A stretch of 55,399 nucleotides of DNA from assembly GCA_013289685.1 (NCBI GenBank), contig JABCZL010000025.1, positions 1 through 55,399 on the forward strand, written 5' to 3'. The notes beneath the pieces were generated by a model that worked only from the letters and a program-made list of their open reading frames with translations, searched no databases and was not told the origin of the DNA. The translations under genes and the position numbers were made by a program. This DNA comes from Acidobacteriota bacterium. Its GTDB lineage: Bacteria > Acidobacteriota > Terriglobia > Terriglobales > Acidobacteriaceae. Shown one piece after another: positions 9,880 through 18,538 of the stretch; within the stretch, counting starts at the first letter, position 1, and every line of letters begins with the position of its first letter.

Positions 9880-11857
9880 CCGGCGGGTACTGCTGATTGT
9901 TCTTGGTGCTTCGATCGCCCTTCTTGCCGGCATGCCGCAAGCCACTGCGGGCGACGCTCCCGCGTGGATGCATGCCCAGGTGAATGCGGCGCTGCCTGCC
10001 CATGATGAGAAAACGGATGCGGTCCTGCTCTACTCCGAGACCAACGTGACGGTCCTCTCGACCGATAAGATCAAAACCACGGTGCGCGAGGCCTACAAAA
10101 TCCTGCGCCCCAACGGCCGCGAACGTGGCACTGTCTACGTTTACTTCAACCCTTCCCGCAAGATCAAAAGCTTGCACGGCTGGTGCATCCCCGCCCAGGG
10201 CAAAGACTACGAAGTCAAGGATAAAGAGGCCGTAGACCGTTCTCTCAGCGGCGGTGGGGAATTGGTCGATGACGTCAAAGTCCGTTTGCTCACAATTCCC
10301 GCGCCTGACCCTGGCAACATCGTCGGCTACGAATATGAGGTGGAAGAGCGGCCGTTCTTCCTGCAGGACATGTGGTATTTCCAGGAGGCCGATCCGGTAC
10401 GCGAGACGCATTATTCCCTGCAGTTGCCATCGGGTTGGGAGTTCCGCGACTTCTGGTTGAACCATCCCGAGGTGAAAGCGTCCCAAGCCGGAAACAATCT
10501 GTGGCAATGGACGGTCTCTGATGTAAGAGAGATCCGCCACGAACCCGCGATGCCGCCTTATCAGGGGATTGCGGGCCAAATGATCGTAACCTTCTTCCCT
10601 CCCGGGGGAAAAGCTGCGAACGGGTTCGCCGCCTGGGACGATATGGGGAAATGGTACTTCAATCTGGTCGGCGAGCGGGTCGATGCGTCACCCGAGATTA
10701 AACAGCAAGTCGGCAAGCTGACGGCGTCGGCAACCACCCCGTTGCAGAAGATGCAGACAATAGCAGAGTTCGTACAGCGTGATATTCGGTACGTTGCGAT
10801 CGAGTTGGGTATCGGCGGGATGCAGCCGCATCCTGCGGCTGAGGTTTTCTCCCATCGCTTTGGCGACTGCAAGGATAAAGCGACCCTGGTGCGGTCGATG
10901 CTTCAGGAAATCGGAGTGCAGTCGTACCACGTCGTGATCAATGATCGTCGCGGCGCAGTGACCGGTGATATGCCGGCGCACAATGGTTTTAACCACGTGA
11001 TTACTGCCATCCAGTTGCCCGACGGCATGATCGATCCATCGCTCGTCGCAACCATGCAGCACCCCAAGCTGGGCAGGATTCTTTTCTTCGATCCCACGAA
11101 CGAGCTGATCCCGTTCGGCCAACTACCCGGTTATCTACAGGCCAACTATGGTTTGCTTGTGACTTCGGGTGGCGGCGAACTCGTGAAGTTGCCTCAGCAA
11201 CCATCCGCCATGAACAGCATCGAGCGCACCGCCAAGCTGACTCTGGACGCAGGGGGCACGCTCAAAGGCAACGTCAAGGAAGTGCGCCTCGGCGGGCGTG
11301 CCTCGTCCGAGCGTTATGCCCTGATGAAAGTTACGAACGACGCGGATCGCGTCAAGCCCATCGAAACTCTGCTCGCCAATTCTCTGTCCAGTTTCCACAT
11401 CACGCACGCCAGCGTGAGCAACTTGCATCACACCGACCAGCCCTTCGGCTTCGACTACACCTTCGAATCCGATCACTACGCCAAGAACGCCGGCGGATTG
11501 CTGCTGGTGCGGCCGCGCGTGCTGGGGAACAAGGCCTTCAACTTGTTCGAGAGCAAAGAGCCGCGCAAGTTTCCCTTCGAGTTCGAGGACCCCGCGCGCG
11601 ACGTCGACACCTTTGAAATCGCCATCCCCGCCGGCTACGAAGTGGATGACATACCGCCTCCCGTGGATGCCGACTTCGGCTTCGCCAGCTACCATTCCAA
11701 GACCGAAGTGAGCGGGGGCGTGATACGCTACACGCGGACTTTTGAGGTCAAGGAACTCAGCGTGGCCGTCGATCGGGCGGACGAACTCAAGCGCTTCGAC
11801 CGCGCCATCACGGGCGACGAGCGCAACACGGTGGTGCTGAAGGCGGTCGCGCACTAA
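9830..11857 (+). CDS. DUF3857/transglutaminase-like protein with intact catalytic triad
   Basis: A 675-residue exported protein. An N-terminal hydrophobic segment after basic residues (RRVLLIVLGASIALLAGMP) is a signal peptide or anchor. DUF3857 covers about residues 60-280 (TVREAYKILRPNGRERGTV; PGNIVGYEYEVEERPF). The transglutaminase-like core has FGDCKDKATL with Cys347, FNHV with His389 and FFDPT with Asp421, a full triad. A C-terminal beta-rich region follows. The start lies inside the preceding gene (ATGATG at 9830-9835), indicating translational coupling. Families like this may act as peptidases or crosslinkers in the envelope; the substrate is unknown. Confidence 0.9.
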   Translation: MMSKLSCNPPQRPPAISRRVLLIVLGASIALLAGMPQATAGDAPAWMHAQVNAALPAHDEKTDAVLLYSETNVTVLSTDKIKTTVREAYKILRPNGRERGTVYVYFNPSRKIKSLHGWCIPAQGKDYEVKDKEAVDRSLSGGGELVDDVKVRLLTIPAPDPGNIVGYEYEVEERPFFLQDMWYFQEADPVRETHYSLQLPSGWEFRDFWLNHPEVKASQAGNNLWQWTVSDVREIRHEPAMPPYQGIAGQMIVTFFPPGGKAANGFAAWDDMGKWYFNLVGERVDASPEIKQQVGKLTASATTPLQKMQTIAEFVQRDIRYVAIELGIGGMQPHPAAEVFSHRFGDCKDKATLVRSMLQEIGVQSYHVVINDRRGAVTGDMPAHNGFNHVITAIQLPDGMIDPSLVATMQHPKLGRILFFDPTNELIPFGQLPGYLQANYGLLVTSGGGELVKLPQQPSAMNSIERTAKLTLDAGGTLKGNVKEVRLGGRASSERYALMKVTNDADRVKPIETLLANSLSSFHITHASVSNLHHTDQPFGFDYTFESDHYAKNAGGLLLVRPRVLGNKAFNLFESKEPRKFPFEFEDPARDVDTFEIAIPAGYEVDDIPPPVDADFGFASYHSKTEVSGGVIRYTRTFEVKELSVAVDRADELKRFDRAITGDERNTVVLKAVAH

Positions 11858-11877
11858 GCTATCGGACTGGAGCCCAA

Positions 11878-12570
11878 TTGAGACTAACCCTGGAAACCCG
11901 CGATGTGGGGCGAGTGACCATCGTGCGCTGCAAAGGCAGACTGGTTGCGGGCGGTGAAGTCGAGGCCCTCCGCGCTCATGTGGCCCATGTGCTGCGTGAC
12001 CGGCGCTCGATCGTGCTGCATCTCGGGGAAGTGGTGTTTATCGACAGCAGCGGATTGGGAACCATGGTGCGCACCCTGACCAGCACGCGCCAGGTCCACG
12101 GTGATCTGAAACTCTGCGACGTTCCCGAGCATGTCCGCAAAGTTCTGCAACTCTCGCATCTGTCGAAGTTGTTCGACTCCCACGAATCGGAAGACAGCGC
12201 CGTGGCCGCGTTCTACTGCAAGCCCATCCAGGCCGAACAGCCCGTGTCCATGGGACGAAGCGTCCTGTGCATCGATCGCAACGCCGACGTCGTCACCTAC
12301 GTTCGCGAACTGCTGCACCGCGCCGGATACGACGTTCACACCAGCAACAACCTGCGCGATGGCCTGATCCTGATGCGGGCCAGCCGTTTCGATTTGCTGC
12401 TGGTGGGCGCGGACATATCGGCTTCGCCCGCCACGGAGAAATCATTCCGCGATTGCTGCGCTCGGGTGCCGGTTATCGAACTGGGAAGTGAGTTCTCGAC
12501 GCTCGAAGCCGGAGAAGCTGCGTCGGCTCTGCTGGAAAAAATCGCCGCGCAACTGCAGGCGGCTTCATGA
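11878..12570 (+). CDS. STAS domain (anti-sigma factor antagonist-like) fused to a degenerate receiver
   Basis: A 230-residue cytoplasmic protein. Residues 1-110 form a STAS domain with the phosphorylatable motif FIDSSGLGTMV (Ser57 or Ser58), as in SpoIIAA/RsbV-type antagonists. Residues 125-230 resemble a response-regulator receiver (SVLCIDRNADVVTYVREL), but the strand that should carry the phospho-accepting Asp reads DLLLVGADI, so phosphorylation there is unlikely. The start is TTG, preceded by GGAG seven bases upstream. The gene follows the DUF3857 pair after 20 bases and may share its transcript. A SpoIIE-type phosphatase that could act on such a domain is encoded at 31924; a link is only inferred. 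Confidence 0.85.
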   Translation: MRLTLETRDVGRVTIVRCKGRLVAGGEVEALRAHVAHVLRDRRSIVLHLGEVVFIDSSGLGTMVRTLTSTRQVHGDLKLCDVPEHVRKVLQLSHLSKLFDSHESEDSAVAAFYCKPIQAEQPVSMGRSVLCIDRNADVVTYVRELLHRAGYDVHTSNNLRDGLILMRASRFDLLLVGADISASPATEKSFRDCCARVPVIELGSEFSTLEAGEAASALLEKIAAQLQAAS

Positions 12571-12774
12571 GACGAACCGCCTCGAAGTAGCGCCGGGACG
12601 TCTCGCCCCCACAGGCGATGATCAGCTGAATGCGTCTGGCTCTTTGGGCTGTTCTCCAAAAAACGCTGAAAACTCAAGATCTTGTCAATAGGCTGAATGG
12701 ACTCGATTCGACCTATCCCCATGCCTGCAAAGCAAATAGATTTCTCCCAAAATGTCCACTTCACCCCGTCCAAA

Positions 12775-12802
12775 TTGATAAAATAGATATATAGACTAAA
12801 AT
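12775..12802 (+). promoter_or_regulatory. Promoter upstream of the PDDEXK nuclease gene
   Basis: TTGATA at 12775-12780, a 16-base AT-rich spacer and TAAAAT at 12797-12802. The block stands out as strongly AT-rich within GC-rich DNA. Confidence 0.6.
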
Positions 12803-12818
12803 TTCCGAAGGGAACCAA

Positions 12819-12854
12819 AGGCGCAGCCTCCGGGCTTGCGCCTCTTGCGTTTTT
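12819..12854 (+). terminator. Hairpin with T-run in the leader of the nuclease gene (attenuator-like)
   Basis: AGGCGCAGCC pairs with GGCTTGCGCCT across a four-base loop (one bulged T), followed within seven bases by a run of five T. It lies between the promoter at 12775 and the ATG at 12867, so it could attenuate expression. It may instead be the terminator of an upstream transcript. Confidence 0.5.
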
Positions 12855-12866
12855 GGGGCCGAATCC

Positions 12867-13454
12867 ATGGGCAGTACGAAAACGATGATCACAGCGGTTA
12901 GTAAGAAACCGCGGAGCCACCACAAAGCTAGTGATCGCAGCCCCAAACAAATCCTCCCATTCCACCACCGCCGCTGCATCATCATCAAAGACCCTAAACA
13001 TCGTGGCGAGTGGACCGAACTCGTTTTCATGTCCCGCGTCACCGAGCGCCGCTTCAACGTCTCCAAGCCCTGGGGAGACTCCTCCCGCTACGACTGCGCC
13101 GTCGAACGCCACGGACATTTTCTCCGCGTCCAGGTCAAGTCCACCATCGCCCGCCAGTTCAACGGATACATCGTCACCATCAAGTCCGGCTACCAGTACT
13201 ACACCCGCCGCCAGGTCGACTTCTTCGCCGTCTACGTCATCCCCGAGGACGTCTGGTACATCCTCCCCGCCAAAATCATCACCATCCTCCGCAGCAACTT
13301 CCTCCTCGCCCCCCGCCGCCACCCCCAGAAATACGAAGCCTACAAAGAAGCCTGGCACCTCCTCACAGAAGGATGTAACGCAGAATCTCAACCCGCCGCT
13401 GGACAAGCCGCAAAGCGGCGAAAGGATACAGCCCACGACGCAAGTCGTGGGTGA
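12867..13454 (+). CDS. PD-(D/E)XK endonuclease-like protein (PDDEXK_5 family)
   Basis: A 195-residue protein whose middle matches PDDEXK_5, related to homing-type nucleases of group I introns. The fold signature is complete: Glu in GEWTELVFMSR, Asp in SSRYDCAVER, and Gln/Lys in FLRVQVKST, followed by RRQVDFFAVYVIPEDVWYI. The N-terminal 35 residues are basic and poorly defined. The last 25 or so residues (AAKRRKDTAHDASRG) run into palindromic repeat DNA, so the natural C-terminus has probably been extended by it. No partner methylase or intron is nearby, so the target is unknown. The next gene is a broken AIPR defence-type gene. Confidence 0.82.
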   Translation: MGSTKTMITAVSKKPRSHHKASDRSPKQILPFHHRRCIIIKDPKHRGEWTELVFMSRVTERRFNVSKPWGDSSRYDCAVERHGHFLRVQVKSTIARQFNGYIVTIKSGYQYYTRRQVDFFAVYVIPEDVWYILPAKIITILRSNFLLAPRRHPQKYEAYKEAWHLLTEGCNAESQPAAGQAAKRRKDTAHDASRG

Positions 13455-13765
13455 GCGACCAGAAAAATGGAGCTAGCCCCAGCGGGGCGAAAGAAAAATC
13501 GCCAGAAGCATGCATCGCCGTGGAAGAGCGGCCCTTCAAGGGCCGCGTACCGCGTGTGGAGAGAGCGCGGGCTTTAGCCCCTGAGGTACGCTTCTCTCGC
13601 CGACCTCCGGCATTCCGGCGGAACGGATACGGATAATGTGCATGGACGCGGCCCATCCCGCTCCCGACCATCAATGAACCGTGCGACGAGGCCCAGGCCT
13701 TTGACTTCGCAGGCACGAGCAACCCCGTGGGTGCCCCATCCTTCGCGCACTTTGCGAAGGGTGGG
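13430..13765. repeat. Cluster of dispersed palindromes between the nuclease and AIPR genes
   Basis: Contains CCCACGAC/GTCGTGGG (about 13432-13450), a GTGGAAGAGCGGCCC element (13520-13586) like the one in pheT, and a hairpin CCCATCCTTCGC/GCGAAGGGTGGG (about 13736-13765). No coding sequence could be supported in 13455-13911 beyond the nuclease tail. Confidence 0.75.
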
Positions 13766-13911
13766 AACGGGAACGTTCGCACAACGCAACGAACAGATGG
13801 TATCTGCGGCATCGCGCCCACAGTTCGTTTTATGGGGAACGCAACCAAAAACCGAAGGGCGGGGCGCCCGCCTTTGGGGTGTACGATGGCCCCGTAGGGC
13901 AGGAGGATAGC

Positions 13912-15703
13912 ATGGCCCCTAACGACGTACTGGCGTTGAACATTGAATATGAAAAGTGGGTTGTCGACAGAGCTAAGGGTCTTGATCCGAAGATTTCGCC
14001 GTTCGAGTTTTTTTGCGCGGAGCAATTCCTTAAGCCTCACATCCTACTATCCGACAAAGATGTCCTCTCTGGAATTATCGGGAAATCCGATGACGGGGGC
14101 GTCGATTCATTCTACTTTCTCGTCAACGGACAACTCGTCACAGACGATACCGTTCTGCCAGCTCAATCGCAGCAGACTGTGCATCTAGTGTTCATCCAAT
14201 CGAAAACAAGCAAGGGATTCGCGCCGACATCCGTCGATAAGTTCGACACCTTTACGGACGATTTACTCGATTTAGGCAAGACGCCAGATCATTATGGCCG
14301 AGACTACCACAAGACTCTCTTGGACATGATGCGTACCTTCAAGTCGAAGTATCTGCAATTGTCTATGCCGCAAACCACTCTTGATTATTACTATGTCACT
14401 CGGGCAGACGTGATCGAGAACCCAGGAATCAGCCTCGAAGGTTCTAGCCACTGCTAGGCGTCATTTTGGTGCAGCGACAATCAATCCATTTCACTTCATA
14501 AATGCTGCGCGGCTGTATTCGCAGATGCAATTGCGACAGCCGATCACTAAAGACCTACGCTTCGTGGAGTGGGTCGATAGCCAAGAGGGATATATCGGCC
14601 TCGTCGGGCTCTCTGAGTTTCGAGGGTTCTTACAAGACGCCTCGGGCAATCGAAATGAGCGGATGTTCGACGACAACGTCCGCGGCTTTTACAGGGAAAC
14701 AGGTGTGAACCGCTCGATATATGAGACGCTTTCACACCCGCAAAAGAACCCCGAGTTTTGGTTGCTCAACAATGGCGTCACGGTACTTTCGTCTAAGGTT
14801 CAACCGAAGGCATACCGGATATTAGAGATTACCGATCCGCAAATTGTGAACGGTTTGCAGACCTCGCGCCAGATTCTGGCCTATTACGGAAACAGTGACA
14901 ATATTCCGCCTGTGAATGATGCGCGTCGGATCCTAGTCCGGGTTATCCAAAACTCGGATGAAGATGTGCGTGACAAGATTATCAGAGCAACGAATAATCA
15001 GAATCCGATGCCAGCGGAGTCTCTTTTTACCACGTTCAGGATACATAAGCAGATCGAAACGGCGTTCAAGGCATTCACGGGGGAACCGCTATATTACGAG
15101 CGCCGTAAAGGGTTTTATCGTGACCAGCGGAAGCCAATCGCAAAGATCGTAACCGCTCAAGACTTAATTCGGGCCGTGGTTGCGGTAATGACGAATCGGC
15201 AAGATGATGCCCGCGGCAGACCGCAGGATTACATACAGGATGAGGGAAAGCGGTGGGCCTTGTTTGGCCACGACGATTACGACGACACGCACATTATGAC
15301 CGACGCCGAGATTGTCTCTCACCCACCATTCGACATAAGCGTGTACCTGAATTGCGTGCGGCTTGTGCGGCGTGTAGATACTTTTCTTGGCCAGCCGAGA
15401 TTGAAGCTAGATGCGGAAGACCGAAGAAACATCCGGTTCTACTTGGCTAAATACATGGCATGCGATGCAATAAAGAACGCTTATTGCCCACCTGCAGCGA
15501 TCGCTGCCATGAACGTAGACGCGGTCACAGAAGATTCTTTGGTTCTACGCTTTAAGCGAGTTCGCAGATTGTACAGGCGCCATGGCGGAAACGATGATGC
15601 TGGGCGGTCTCCAGCCCTAAGTGCGGCCCTTAAGAAACTACTGGTGGCAGAGTTCTCGCCATCCAAGAAACGAAGTACTGCCAAAATGGGCGTATCGGCG
15701 TGA
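13912..15703 (+). pseudogene. AIPR (abortive infection phage resistance) family gene broken by a +1 frameshift
   Basis: The AIPR family is implicated in phage defence. The first part (13912-14457, about 181 residues from MAPNDVLALNIEYEKWVV) and the second (open to 15703, 392 residues from the internal ATG at 14525) are one protein in two frames. Homology-like sequence in the second frame continues upstream through RRHFGAATINPFHFINAAR. The frames join if one base is skipped near 14440 (SLE then VLATARRHFG), so one extra G in GAAGG breaks the gene. The second part holds the typical WLLNNGVTVLSS and IVNGLQTSRQI motifs. AGGAGG precedes the start. Base composition is visibly more AT-rich than flanking genes, suggesting acquisition by transfer. 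A sequencing error or translational shift is not excluded. Confidence 0.8.
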
Positions 15704-15783
15704 AAAACTTAATGGGAAAACCGGGGCTGGAAGTTGCGAAAACTGGACGGGGATAAGGACAGGCAGGACGTTCACTAATTTTC

Positions 15784-17373
15784 TCAGCAGATGGCGTCGC
15801 GTCCCACGAGAACCCCATCCGCGGCACTTGAAACCCGCGCCCGCATCCACCGATTCGCCTCGTGCCGTCCCCGCAGCCGCAGCTTCAGATAATTGTCGGT
15901 AAGCGCTTCGGTGAATTCGCCGGCGTCGTCGCTGCCCACGACACTCAGCGTGATCGCATCCACGCCTTTGCCGATGAATCCGCGCATGAACGCCAACTTC
16001 TTCTCGGTTGCCAGCTCGCGCAGGATGCGGTTGCGCTCGCGGGCTTCATGGACCGGGACTTGATTCGGCATCTTCGCGGCGGGAGTGCCGGGGCGGGCCG
16101 AGTAGGTGAAGACGTGGAGGTAGGTGAACGACAGGTCTTCGATCATGCGACGCGTGCATTCGAACTCCGCATCGGTTTCGCCAGGGAATCCGACCATGAC
16201 GTCGGCGCCGATCGCCGCGGTGGGCATGGCCGCGCGAATCTTCTCGATCTTTTCGCGATAGTGCCAGGGACGATACTTGCGATGCATGCGGCGCAACACC
16301 GCGTCACTGCCCGATTGCAGGGGCACATGCGCGTGCTTGGCGATCCGCGGCGAGGATGCGACCAGAGAGATCAGGTCGTCGGTCCAGTCCATGGGTTCGA
16401 CGGAAGAGATGCGGAGTTTCTCGAGAGCGGTTTCGGCGAGGATGGCGCGAATGAGGGACGGCAGATCGGGCTCCCGGCTTTCGGCTCTCGGCTTCCGGAA
16501 CCCATGCTCTGAATTGGCGAGTGAAGTCCGAAAGCCGGCAGCCGGAAGCCGAGAGCCGGCAAGATCCCGCCCCCATCTGCCCAGATTGATGCCGCTGATC
16601 ACGACTTCGCGATAGCCGGAGTCAACCAGACCGTTGACCTCACGCAGGACTTGATCGATTTCGAGCGAGCGGCTTTGGCCGCGCACGTAGGGGATTACGC
16701 AGAACGAGCAGCGGTTGTCGCAGCCGTCCTGGACTTTGAGATTGGGGCGGGTGCGTTCATTGGAGGCGTCGAAGACGGGCGCGGCCAGGAGTTCGGTGTG
16801 GGCGAAAATGTCGGAGACGAAGATCGGTCGTTGGTCGTTGGTCGATGGTCCAGAATGCGGTCGGGGATGCGACGCCGGATCTCGGACCTCGGACTTCACA
16901 ATCCAACGCGAGTGCTCGTTCTCAGCTCGCTGATCAGAGATCCGGGAAACCGTGCCGAGCATCGCCAAAGGAACGAATGCCGGGTCTGACGTCTGAGGTC
17001 CGAGGTCTAAGATCCGAGTCTGGGCGCCGACGATCTCTGCGAGTCGATGCTTATGCGAATTGCCGATGACGAGGCTGACGCCGGGGAGCGCCGCGATCTC
17101 TTCGGGGGCACGCTGGGCGTAGCAGCCGGTCACCACAATTTTTGCTTCGGGATTTTGTCGGCGCACGCGGCGGATCGCGGCTCGCGCATCCTGATCCGCA
17201 CTCGCCGTCACCGTGCAGGTATTCATGACGACCACGGAAGCTTGCGCGGGAGTAGACGCGCGTGCCAGCCCGCGCTCTTCGAACTGGCGTTCGAGGGCGG
17301 CGCCGTCAGCCTGAGTGACACGGCAGCCGAAATTCTCTACATAGTATCCGGGCACGTTCCTATGGTAACGCAC
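15784..17373 (-). CDS. mtaB: MtaB-type tRNA methylthiotransferase with two in-frame repeat-derived inserts
   Basis: Radical SAM enzyme that adds a methylthio group to t6A37 of tRNA. UPF0004 domain cysteines at 17 (NFGCRV), 53 (NTCTV) and 84 (TGCYA), then radical SAM cysteines 218, 222 and 225 in DGCDNRCSFCVIPY, and a C-terminal TRAM-like region. At 529 residues it is about 80-100 longer than usual. The excess is at about residues 119-186 and 271-303, both encoded by 7-base-periodic repeat DNA and bounded by inverted arms. Catalytic motifs flank but are not interrupted by the inserts, so activity is plausible. The start is GTG at 17373; GTG at 17355 (VPGYYVENFGC) is an alternative. Confidence 0.92.
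   Translation of the reverse strand: MRYHRNVPGYYVENFGCRVTQADGAALERQFEERGLARASTPAQASVVVMNTCTVTASADQDARAAIRRVRRQNPEAKIVVTGCYAQRAPEEIAALPGVSLVIGNSHKHRLAEIVGAQTRILDLGPQTSDPAFVPLAMLGTVSRISDQRAENEHSRWIVKSEVRDPASHPRPHSGPSTNDQRPIFVSDIFAHTELLAAPVFDASNERTRPNLKVQDGCDNRCSFCVIPYVRGQSRSLEIDQVLREVNGLVDSGYREVVISGINLGRWGRDLAGSRLPAAGFRTSLANSEHGFRKPRAESREPDLPSLIRAILAETALEKLRISSVEPMDWTDDLISLVASSPRIAKHAHVPLQSGSDAVLRRMHRKYRPWHYREKIEKIRAAMPTAAIGADVMVGFPGETDAEFECTRRMIEDLSFTYLHVFTYSARPGTPAAKMPNQVPVHEARERNRILRELATEKKLAFMRGFIGKGVDAITLSVVGSDDAGEFTEALTDNYLKLRLRGRHEANRWMRARVSSAADGVLVGRDAIC
16469..16560. repeat. Inverted heptanucleotide arrays inside mtaB (insert 2)
   Basis: Five 7-base units beginning GGCTCCC, GGCTTTC run 16469-16503. 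Four units of AGCCGGC type, the reverse complements, run 16533-16560. The pair encodes roughly residues 271-303 of MtaB. Confidence 0.88.
16826..17018. repeat. Heptanucleotide arrays inside mtaB (insert 1)
   Basis: Three blocks: GGTCGTT-type units at 16826-16853, GGACCTC-type units at 16877-16897, and GTCTGAG-type units at 16984-17018. The second and third blocks are reverse complements in the same 7-base phase. Together they encode about residues 119-183. Confidence 0.85.
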
Positions 17374-17395
17374 CCGTCCGCTTCACCGACGGGGA

Positions 17396-17710
17396 TCAGG
17401 CCGAAGCCGCAGTCCTCCGCGACATGAAGCATTCGCGGCAAAAGACGGGACGGCCTTGCGTGGGGCGGAAAGGGACGGTGGTTTGTTTTCCGCATCCCGA
17501 GCAGGTGGCCTGGGTCTCGACCTTGGTATAGCGGTTCTGACCGGGCGCGGGGGGAGCGCCGAGGACGGAGACCCGCTTGGTCTTGCAAGCCTTGCAACGC
17601 TTGGGCTCGTTCTTAAATTGCTTGTCGTGAAAGAAAAGCTGTTCCCCGGCAGTGAAAATAAAATCACTCCCACAGTCGATACACTTCAGCACCTTGTCCT
17701 GAAATTCCAT
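17396..17710 (-). CDS. Zinc-ribbon protein with two CxxC pairs sets
   Basis: A 104-residue protein with two zinc-ribbon modules: CIDCGSDFIF ... RCKACK at residues 10-43 and CSGCGKQTTVPF ... VFCRECF at about residues 70-95. It matches the small zinc-ribbon family annotated as probable zinc-ribbon domain (zf-trcl type). All eight cysteines are present. It has no signal peptide. The role is unknown; nucleic-acid binding is a general possibility for such folds. It lies between mtaB and rpsU, all on the minus strand. Confidence 0.8.
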   Translation of the reverse strand: MEFQDKVLKCIDCGSDFIFTAGEQLFFHDKQFKNEPKRCKACKTKRVSVLGAPPAPGQNRYTKVETQATCSGCGKQTTVPFRPTQGRPVFCRECFMSRRTAASA

Positions 17711-17990
17711 TGAGGATGGCTCCCTTCAGCCCGTTTCCGCGCGCCCACCCGCGGGGAAAGAACTGCGGTGGTTCACCGAAAACACAGGTTGTGTACTGCT
17801 CCCCCTCTTACCGCCCCTTGGACTCGGCCCGCCACGCACCCAGGAGGGGCGCGGGCACAACTTTTCGTGCTTTAGATGCCGGAGATGATGAGTATGAAAA
17901 ATCCCTGCTTGCAGCTCAACGTGGTGGGGGCCAGATCGAGCGGAGCCGCCCCGGGAAGGAGCGGCCCCTTACTGCGTTAACTCTATTGCG

Positions 17991-18188
17991 TTAGTCCTGT
18001 TCTTTGCGCGTTTTCTTACGAGCTCGCTTGCGAGCTAAAGCAGCCTTGACGCGCTTTTTCTCGCCGGGCTTCAGGTAGAAGGAGTGGCGCTTGACCTCCT
18101 TGATAATGTCTTCCTGCTGCACCTTGCGCTTGAAACGGCGCAGAGCGTTCTCGAGGGATTCACCCTCTTGAAGTCGTACTTCTGCCAA
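17991..18188 (-). CDS. rpsU: Small ribosomal subunit protein bS21
   Basis: A 65-residue 30S protein. The pattern EGESLENALRRFKRKVQQ, then a basic C-terminal tail (ALARKRARKKTRKEQD), is diagnostic. Length is normal. It stands alone with its own promoter just upstream (18228-18255). The 280 bases between it and the zinc-ribbon gene contain no supported gene. Confidence 0.97.
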   Translation of the reverse strand: MAEVRLQEGESLENALRRFKRKVQQEDIIKEVKRHSFYLKPGEKKRVKAALARKRARKKTRKEQD

Positions 18189-18227
18189 ACTGACACACCC
18201 CCAAACCCGTCCGGATGGACCGAATAG

Positions 18228-18255
18228 TTATTACAAGGAATTGACCGCAAGTCAA
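18228..18255 (-). promoter_or_regulatory. rpsU: Promoter of rpsU
   Basis: Minus strand TTGACT (18250-18255), a 16-base spacer and TAATAA (18228-18233), about 40 bases upstream of the rpsU ATG. Confidence 0.65.
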
Positions 18256-18334
18256 GAGGGAGCGTGGAGATTTTGAACGGTGGCGGTCGAGATCGGGAAT
18301 GAGGATCATTTTGAGACGGTTTGGGGGGGGCGGA

Positions 18335-18500
18335 TGGCCGCCCGGCGCAAGGTCTCTCCACTGCGGTCGAGATGACAATATCTTCAAGATATCTTCGAGA
18401 TGACAATGTCCGGACGCTCCCCAGGCGAACAGCAGGTTCCTCCACTCCGCCAGCCCTTCCCTTGCGGGAAGGGCTGGCTCCGGTCGGAATGACAAAGTTT
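18335..18500. repeat. Repeat-rich gap between rpsU and the TonB receptor
   Basis: Contains two copies of the string CGAGATGACAAT, the palindrome AGCCCTTCCC/GGGAAGGGCT near 18450-18475, and GGAATGACA typical of the TCATCCTGAGCG repeat family. No gene is supported in 18256-18538. Confidence 0.6.
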
Positions 18501-18538
18501 CCTCAACATCCCGCTACAAGTCATCAAGTCCCCAACTC

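Noticed and set aside
12931..13476. 181-codon Ser/Pro/Thr-rich frame overlapping the nuclease gene
   Set aside because: Low-complexity shadow of the PDDEXK gene in another frame; no RBS or motif.
13363..14040. 225-codon minus-strand frame over the repeat cluster
   Set aside because: It reads palindromic repeats and the antisense of two genes; no family pattern.
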